A stretch of 64,000 nucleotides of DNA. It comes from Micromonospora sp. CB01531. Its GTDB lineage: Bacteria > Actinomycetota > Actinomycetes > Mycobacteriales > Micromonosporaceae. Location of the stretch: assembly GCF_001905095.1 (NCBI RefSeq), contig NZ_LWLS01000065.1:61909-125908 (forward strand), written 5' to 3'. The first letter of the stretch is position 1; each line of letters begins with the position of its first letter. A program made the translations under genes and the position numbers. Below are positions 60,543 to 64,000 of this stretch, piece after piece. The notes under the pieces were generated by a model, which was not told where the DNA came from, searched no databases, and worked only from the letters and a program-made list of their open reading frames with translations.

Positions 60543-62146
60543 CCCGGTCCACGCCGGGGCGGCCATGGTGGCGCGGCGGTGTCTGCTACCAGGTGTACGT
60601 CCGCAGCTTCGCCGACTCCAACGGAGACGGGACCGGTGACCTGCCCGGGGTGACCGCCCGCCTGCCCCACCTGGCCTCCCTCGGCGTGGACGCCGTCTGG
60701 CTCACCCCGTTCTACCCGTCACCGATGGTCGACGGCGGGTACGACATCGTGGACCATCGCGACGTCGACCCGCTCTTCGGCAGTCTCGCCGACCTCGACG
60801 CGCTCGTGGCCGAGGCGCACCGGCTCGGCCTGCGGGTCGTCTGCGACCTGGTACCCAACCACACCTCAGACCGGCATCCCTGGTTCCGGGCGGCGCTCGC
60901 CGCACCGCCGAGCAGCGCCGCCCGCCGCCGGTACGTCTTCCACCCCGTGGACAAGGACCACCCAGACCGGCCACCCAACGACTGGCGGTCGGCGTTCGGC
61001 GGGAGCGCCTGGCGGCGGGTGCCGAGCCCGGACGGCGGGCCCGACGAGTGGTACCTGCACCTGTTCAGCCCCGAGCAACCCGACCTGAACTGGGACGACC
61101 CGCAGGTGCCGGCGGAGTACGCGGACATCGTCCGGTGGTGGCTCGACCGGGGCGTGGACGGGCTGCGTATCGACATGGCACATGCCCTGTTCAAGCACCC
61201 GGATCTGGTCGACGCCGGCGCCGGTCAGCACACCGAGTTCCGCCGCAACCACCTCATGCCGTTCTTCGACCAGGCGCCGCTGCACACGTTGTACCGGCAG
61301 TGGCGGGCCATGGTCGACGCCATGCCGGGGGAGCGGGCGCTGATCGGCGAGGTGTGCCTCTTCGACGCCGACCGGCAGGCCCGCTACGTCCGCCCGGACG
61401 AGCTGCACCAGGCGTTCACCTTCGAGTTGCTGGAGTGCGACTGGTCGGCCCCGGCGCTGCGGGACACGATCGGGCGCACGCTCGAGGCGTACCGCCGGGT
61501 CGGTGCCCTCCCGGCCTGGGTGCTGAACAGCCACGACGCGGTCCGGACCCTCACCCGTTACGGCGGGGGAGAGCGGGGGCTGCGGCGGGCCCGGGCCGCC
61601 GCCCTGCTGATGCTGGCGTTGCCCGGCGCCGCCTACGTCTACCAGGGCGAGGAGCTGGGGTTGCCGCAGGTGGACCTGCCCGACGAGGCGCTGCGCGATC
61701 CGCTGTGGGAACGCTCCGGGCGGACCCTACGCGGGCGGGACGGCTCGCGGGTGCCGATCCCGTGGACGGTCGACGACGGCACGTACGGCTTCTCGCCCGA
61801 CGGCGCCGACCCGCCGTGGCTGCCGCAGCCCGACGGCTGGGGTGCCTTGAGCGTGCAGCGGCAGACCGCCGACCCTGAGTCCACGCTGGCGCTCTACCGG
61901 TCGGCGATCCGGTTGCGCCGAGCGTTGAGCGACGGCGCGGCCGACGAGCTGACGTGGTGGGACACCGGGTCGGACGTGTTGGCGTTCCGGCGCGGCGACG
62001 GGTTCGGCTGCGCGGTCAACGTCGGCGACCGGGCGGCGCCGCTTACCGGAGTCGACCGGGTGCTGCTGGCGAGCGCGCCGGTCCCACCGGCCTGCCGGTC
62101 CCTCCTGCTGCCGCCGGACGCCGCCGTCTGGTTCGTTCCCGCTTGA
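60539..62146 (+). CDS. GH13 alpha-glucosidase
   Basis: The 535-residue enzyme has the four GH13 regions: DLVPNHTS at about residue 105, nucleophile Asp212 in GLRIDMAHA, acid/base Glu271 in IGEVCLF and stabiliser Asp333 in NSHDAVR. Short length, YQVYVRSFADSNGDGTGDLPG at the start and the VWLTPFYPSPMVDGGYDI segment place it with alpha-glucosidases that cut malto-oligosaccharides or related alpha-glucosides in the cytoplasm. There is no signal peptide. The GTG overlaps the preceding stop (GTGA). It is the last clear gene of the sugar operon. Confidence 0.93.
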   Translation: MTRSTPGRPWWRGGVCYQVYVRSFADSNGDGTGDLPGVTARLPHLASLGVDAVWLTPFYPSPMVDGGYDIVDHRDVDPLFGSLADLDALVAEAHRLGLRVVCDLVPNHTSDRHPWFRAALAAPPSSAARRRYVFHPVDKDHPDRPPNDWRSAFGGSAWRRVPSPDGGPDEWYLHLFSPEQPDLNWDDPQVPAEYADIVRWWLDRGVDGLRIDMAHALFKHPDLVDAGAGQHTEFRRNHLMPFFDQAPLHTLYRQWRAMVDAMPGERALIGEVCLFDADRQARYVRPDELHQAFTFELLECDWSAPALRDTIGRTLEAYRRVGALPAWVLNSHDAVRTLTRYGGGERGLRRARAAALLMLALPGAAYVYQGEELGLPQVDLPDEALRDPLWERSGRTLRGRDGSRVPIPWTVDDGTYGFSPDGADPPWLPQPDGWGALSVQRQTADPESTLALYRSAIRLRRALSDGAADELTWWDTGSDVLAFRRGDGFGCAVNVGDRAAPLTGVDRVLLASAPVPPACRSLLLPPDAAVWFVPA

Positions 62147-62181
62147 CCCGCGCCGCCCCGCCGGCGATGAGCCCGCCACAA

Positions 62182-62207
62182 CCGTCCGCCATGATGGCGG
62201 GCGACGG
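62182..62207. terminator. Hairpin after the GH13 gene
   Basis: CCGTC at 62182-62186 pairs with GACGG at 62203-62207, enclosing CGCCAT/ATGGCG (62187-62192 and 62194-62199) with a one-base centre and a three-base bulge. It is 36 bp after the stop. The tight loop makes terminator function uncertain; a regulatory palindrome for the next gene is also possible. Confidence 0.35.
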
Positions 62208-62273
62208 GGTGCCGTGGCAGTCGGGGGTGTGACTGTCGGACCGCGCCGGCAGGGAAGGGAAGGAGACGACCCG

Positions 62274-63047
62274 ATGGGACAGCTGGTGCCACGCGAGGCG
62301 GTGGCGTTGCTGGGACAGGCCCGGCGGGTCGTGATCTTCACCGGTGCGGGCATGTCGGCCGAGAGCGGGGTGCCGACCTTCCGCGACGCCCTCACCGGAC
62401 TGTGGCAGCGGTTCGACGCCCAGGCGCTCGCCACGTCGCAGGCGTTCCGCGACGATCCGGCGCTGGTCTGGGGATGGTATGAATGGCGGCGCAGCATCGT
62501 CGGGCGGGCCCGGCCGAACCCGGGGCACCTGGCCGTGGCCGCGATCGAGGCCCGTGTCCCGGACGGCGCCCTCGTCACCCAGAACGTCGACGACCTGCAC
62601 GAACGGGCGGGCTCGCCGGCGCCGGTCCACCTGCACGGCAGTCTGTTCGCGCCGCGCTGCGTGGCCTGCGCCCACCCGGCGCCGGTGCCGGCCGAGGAGG
62701 AGCCGGCGGAGGGGCGGCGGGTGCCGCCGCCCCGATGCGCGCACTGCTCGGCGCCCGTGCGGCCCGGCGTGGTGTGGTTCGGTGAGGCGTTGCCGCAGGA
62801 GGCGTTGGCCGCCGCGGTCGAGGCGACGTCCTCCTGCGATCTGCTGCTGACCGTGGGCACCTCCGGTCTGGTGTATCCGGCTGCGGAGATCCCCCAGGTG
62901 GCGGCCCGCTTCGGCGCCGCGGTGATCCAGGTCAACCCGGAGGAGACGCCGTTGGATGCGGTGGCCGACGTGAACCTGCGCGGCCCGGCCGCCCGGGTGC
63001 TTCCGGCCCTGGTGGAAGCGGTGTGGGGCGGCACCGACCCGGCGTGA
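62274..63047 (+). CDS. cobB: Sir2-family NAD-dependent protein deacylase
   Basis: The 257-residue sirtuin has FTGAGMSAESGVPTFRD at about residues 22-38, TQNVDDLHERAG, the catalytic His in VHLHGS, the zinc cysteines CVAC and CAHC, then RPGVVWFGEALP and TVGTSGLVYPAAEIP. A Tyr-x-x-Arg pair (WGWYEWRR) at about residues 67-74 marks SIRT5/CobB-type enzymes that remove succinyl, malonyl or acetyl groups from lysines. The ATG at 62274 follows GGGAAGGAGACG. It is a separate unit between the sugar operon and the terminal membrane genes. Confidence 0.92.
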   Translation: MGQLVPREAVALLGQARRVVIFTGAGMSAESGVPTFRDALTGLWQRFDAQALATSQAFRDDPALVWGWYEWRRSIVGRARPNPGHLAVAAIEARVPDGALVTQNVDDLHERAGSPAPVHLHGSLFAPRCVACAHPAPVPAEEEPAEGRRVPPPRCAHCSAPVRPGVVWFGEALPQEALAAAVEATSSCDLLLTVGTSGLVYPAAEIPQVAARFGAAVIQVNPEETPLDAVADVNLRGPAARVLPALVEAVWGGTDPA

Positions 63048-63401
63048 CACCTCCCGGTGCGCGACGATCCGGCCCGTTGCGGACACTGTCGACAATCCGA
63101 CAGCTGCAGCGGTGAGCGCGGTAGTGATCGTCCCGCCTCGGTAGCCCGCCAATGTAACTCTGACCTGGGCATATGTTTGATTCATGCGGTGGGGAGCGGC
63201 AGTCGATCGAGCGGCTCGGCCGGCATGCGCGACCGGATGGTGTCGCTTCCACGGGCTCAAGCTGCCGGCATGCCGTTGGCGGCATCCCGGCCGCGTGTTC
63301 GATGCCGCGCCGACGGCGTCGTCGGGTGTGTGCCGGCTTCGGGTTCCATCAGCTTCCGGGCGTCGACCCTGGGCGCGCGCCCGCAGGAGAGGAGCACACC
63401 C
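63048..63401. other. Intergenic region after the sirtuin gene with a dyad
   Basis: No convincing gene in 354 bp. CTGTCG at 63086-63091 and CGACAG at 63098-63103 form a six-base dyad with a six-base spacer, and TGTCGACA at 63087-63094 is itself palindromic; either could be an operator. The stretch 63150-63185 is AT-richer (GGGCATATGTTTGATT), which may hold a promoter for the membrane gene at 63402. Confidence 0.4.
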
Positions 63402-63836
63402 GTGGGAAGCATCCATGAACGGACCAGCCAGCGGGTCTACGAGCTTGCCGTCCTGGTCACCGCGCCGGTGTGTGGCGTCCTGTTGGTCGTGCTGCGCGTC
63501 CGGCCGCAGTCGGTGGAGGTGGCGATGCCCGAGGCCATCCGGGTCTGCTGGGAGTTCGGCCTGATCGTGGTCGGCGTCGCGGGGCTGCTCGGCATGTTCT
63601 GGCCGGGGCAGCTCGGCACCGGGCTCGGCATCGAGCTCGCCGCGGTGCTGATGCTGGGCGCGATCGCCGCGATGTACGTCGTCGCGGTCCTGGTGGTCGC
63701 CGGCGCGCAGGCGGTGGTGGCCGCCTCGTTCGTCGGCGCGGTGGCGATCGGCTCGTGGCTGCGCTCGATGGAGATCGTGCGGTCGCTGCGCTGGATCATC
63801 CGCATGCATCAAGCCGGCATCGAACCGTGGCCGTAG
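63402..63836 (+). CDS. Small four-helix membrane protein of unknown function
   Basis: The 144-residue protein has four membrane helices: about 12-30, 46-66, 70-92 and 95-115. A basic, amphipathic tail follows (SLRWIIRMHQAGIEPWP). The GTG at 63402 is chosen for GAGAGGAG at 63386-63393 with a proper spacer. I do not recognise the family. Small membrane proteins of this size occur in actinophages and integrative elements as well as in cores. The next partial gene begins eight bases after its stop, so it is probably in an operon running off the window. Confidence 0.6.
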   Translation: MGSIHERTSQRVYELAVLVTAPVCGVLLVVLRVRPQSVEVAMPEAIRVCWEFGLIVVGVAGLLGMFWPGQLGTGLGIELAAVLMLGAIAAMYVVAVLVVAGAQAVVAASFVGAVAIGSWLRSMEIVRSLRWIIRMHQAGIEPWP

Positions 63837-63844
63837 GCGAAGAC

Positions 63845-64000
63845 ATGATCATTGCGCAGACGCCCAGCTCTCCCTACTGGGCGCAGGTTCTGATCTCGAC
63901 GCTCGGACTGTTCGGCGGCGCGAGTGGCCTCGGGGTGCTCGCCACGATCGCCGTGCAACGGCGGAAGGTCAGCTTCTCGGCCCTGAAGGACTCCGTTGGG
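63845..64000 (+). CDS. Partial small membrane protein, continues beyond the window
   Basis: 52 codons are visible from ATG 63845. They encode a polar start MIIAQTPSSPYWAQ, one hydrophobic segment (VLISTLGLFGGASGLGVLATIAV) and a basic stretch QRRKVSFSALKDSVG. The 3' end is outside the window. Function unknown. Tight spacing links it to the preceding membrane gene. Confidence 0.5.
   Translation, partial: MIIAQTPSSPYWAQVLISTLGLFGGASGLGVLATIAVQRRKVSFSALKDSVG

Noticed and set aside
61706..61719. A further CebR-like box, TGGGAACGCTCCGG
   Set aside because: It is inside the GH13 coding sequence at the conserved LWERSG codons, and its right arm is imperfect.
29003..63047. A HerA-Sir2 defence pair
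   Set aside because: The sirtuin gene is over 31 kb from the HerA-like gene, is a canonical CobB/SIRT5-type deacylase and has no linked context.
1..64000. tRNA, rRNA or replication-origin sequences
   Set aside because: None could be recognised by reading; a tRNAscan-SE/Infernal run would be needed to exclude small RNA genes firmly.

Overview
The window is a chromosomal stretch of a very high-GC actinomycete, most likely a Micromonosporaceae member. The support is the GC-rich third codon positions, frequent GTG starts, ATGA/GTGA/TGATG overlaps, actinobacterial families (DUF3000, HemQ, a stand-alone LigD polymerase domain, a cellobiose operon with CebR boxes) and intergenic repeats of a kind common in that family. 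Genus is an inference; no rRNA or tRNA gene was seen.

Region by region. 0.2-2.9 kb: two membrane-anchored proline-rich surface proteins, one with a trypsin-like protease domain. 2.9-6.9 kb: DUF3000 divergent from hemE, cgoX and hemQ, the late coproporphyrin-dependent heme pathway. 6.9-9.8 kb: GNAT, Cys-rich mini-protein, CBM48-like protein, msrB and a LigD-type polymerase. 9.9-17.5 kb: a four-gene ABC operon with two giant FtsX/MacB-type permeases and two ATPases. 17.7-23.4 kb: membrane protein, GNAT, secreted TAP-like peptidase, ATP-dependent DNA ligase, small unknowns, DUF1990 protein and a DNA glycosylase. 23.5-32.3 kb: a minus-strand run in the order iscB, HerA-like ATPase, sbcD, sbcC, NurA-like nuclease and spermidine-synthase-like protein. 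This is a DNA-end-processing module with a complete-looking IscB nuclease (and a GNRA-loop-rich RNA region typical of an omega RNA) abutting the HerA start codon. 32.6-37.9 kb: a membrane protein followed in frame by a hydrolase, a secreted M4 metalloprotease, a RibD-like reductase and a pRiA4b ORF-3 family protein.

38.0-44.1 kb is a cellobiose/cello-oligosaccharide locus: two CebR-type boxes, cebE-cebF-cebG-bglC and cebR. Directly after cebR lies a decayed IS607-type element (44.1-46.2 kb). Its serine recombinase is frameshifted and lacks the expected catalytic serine, but TnpB keeps all three RuvC acidic residues and the right-end RNA hairpins are intact. On its other side is a broken nitroreductase remnant with a promoter dyad. 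46.7-51.8 kb holds two membrane proteins, a two-component system, a PAP2 phosphatase and a DedA protein, suggesting envelope or undecaprenyl-lipid homeostasis. 51.8-62.1 kb is a second sugar locus: LacI regulator with twin operators, binding lipoprotein, two permeases, GH130, Gfo/Idh/MocA oxidoreductase, Tat-exported protein and GH13 alpha-glucosidase. The window ends with a SIRT5/CobB-like sirtuin and two small membrane genes.

The most notable features are the two RNA-guided-nuclease relatives (IscB and TnpB) within 14 kb of each other, each apparently cut off from a working transposase, and the placement of IscB as the first gene of a HerA-SbcDC-NurA operon.
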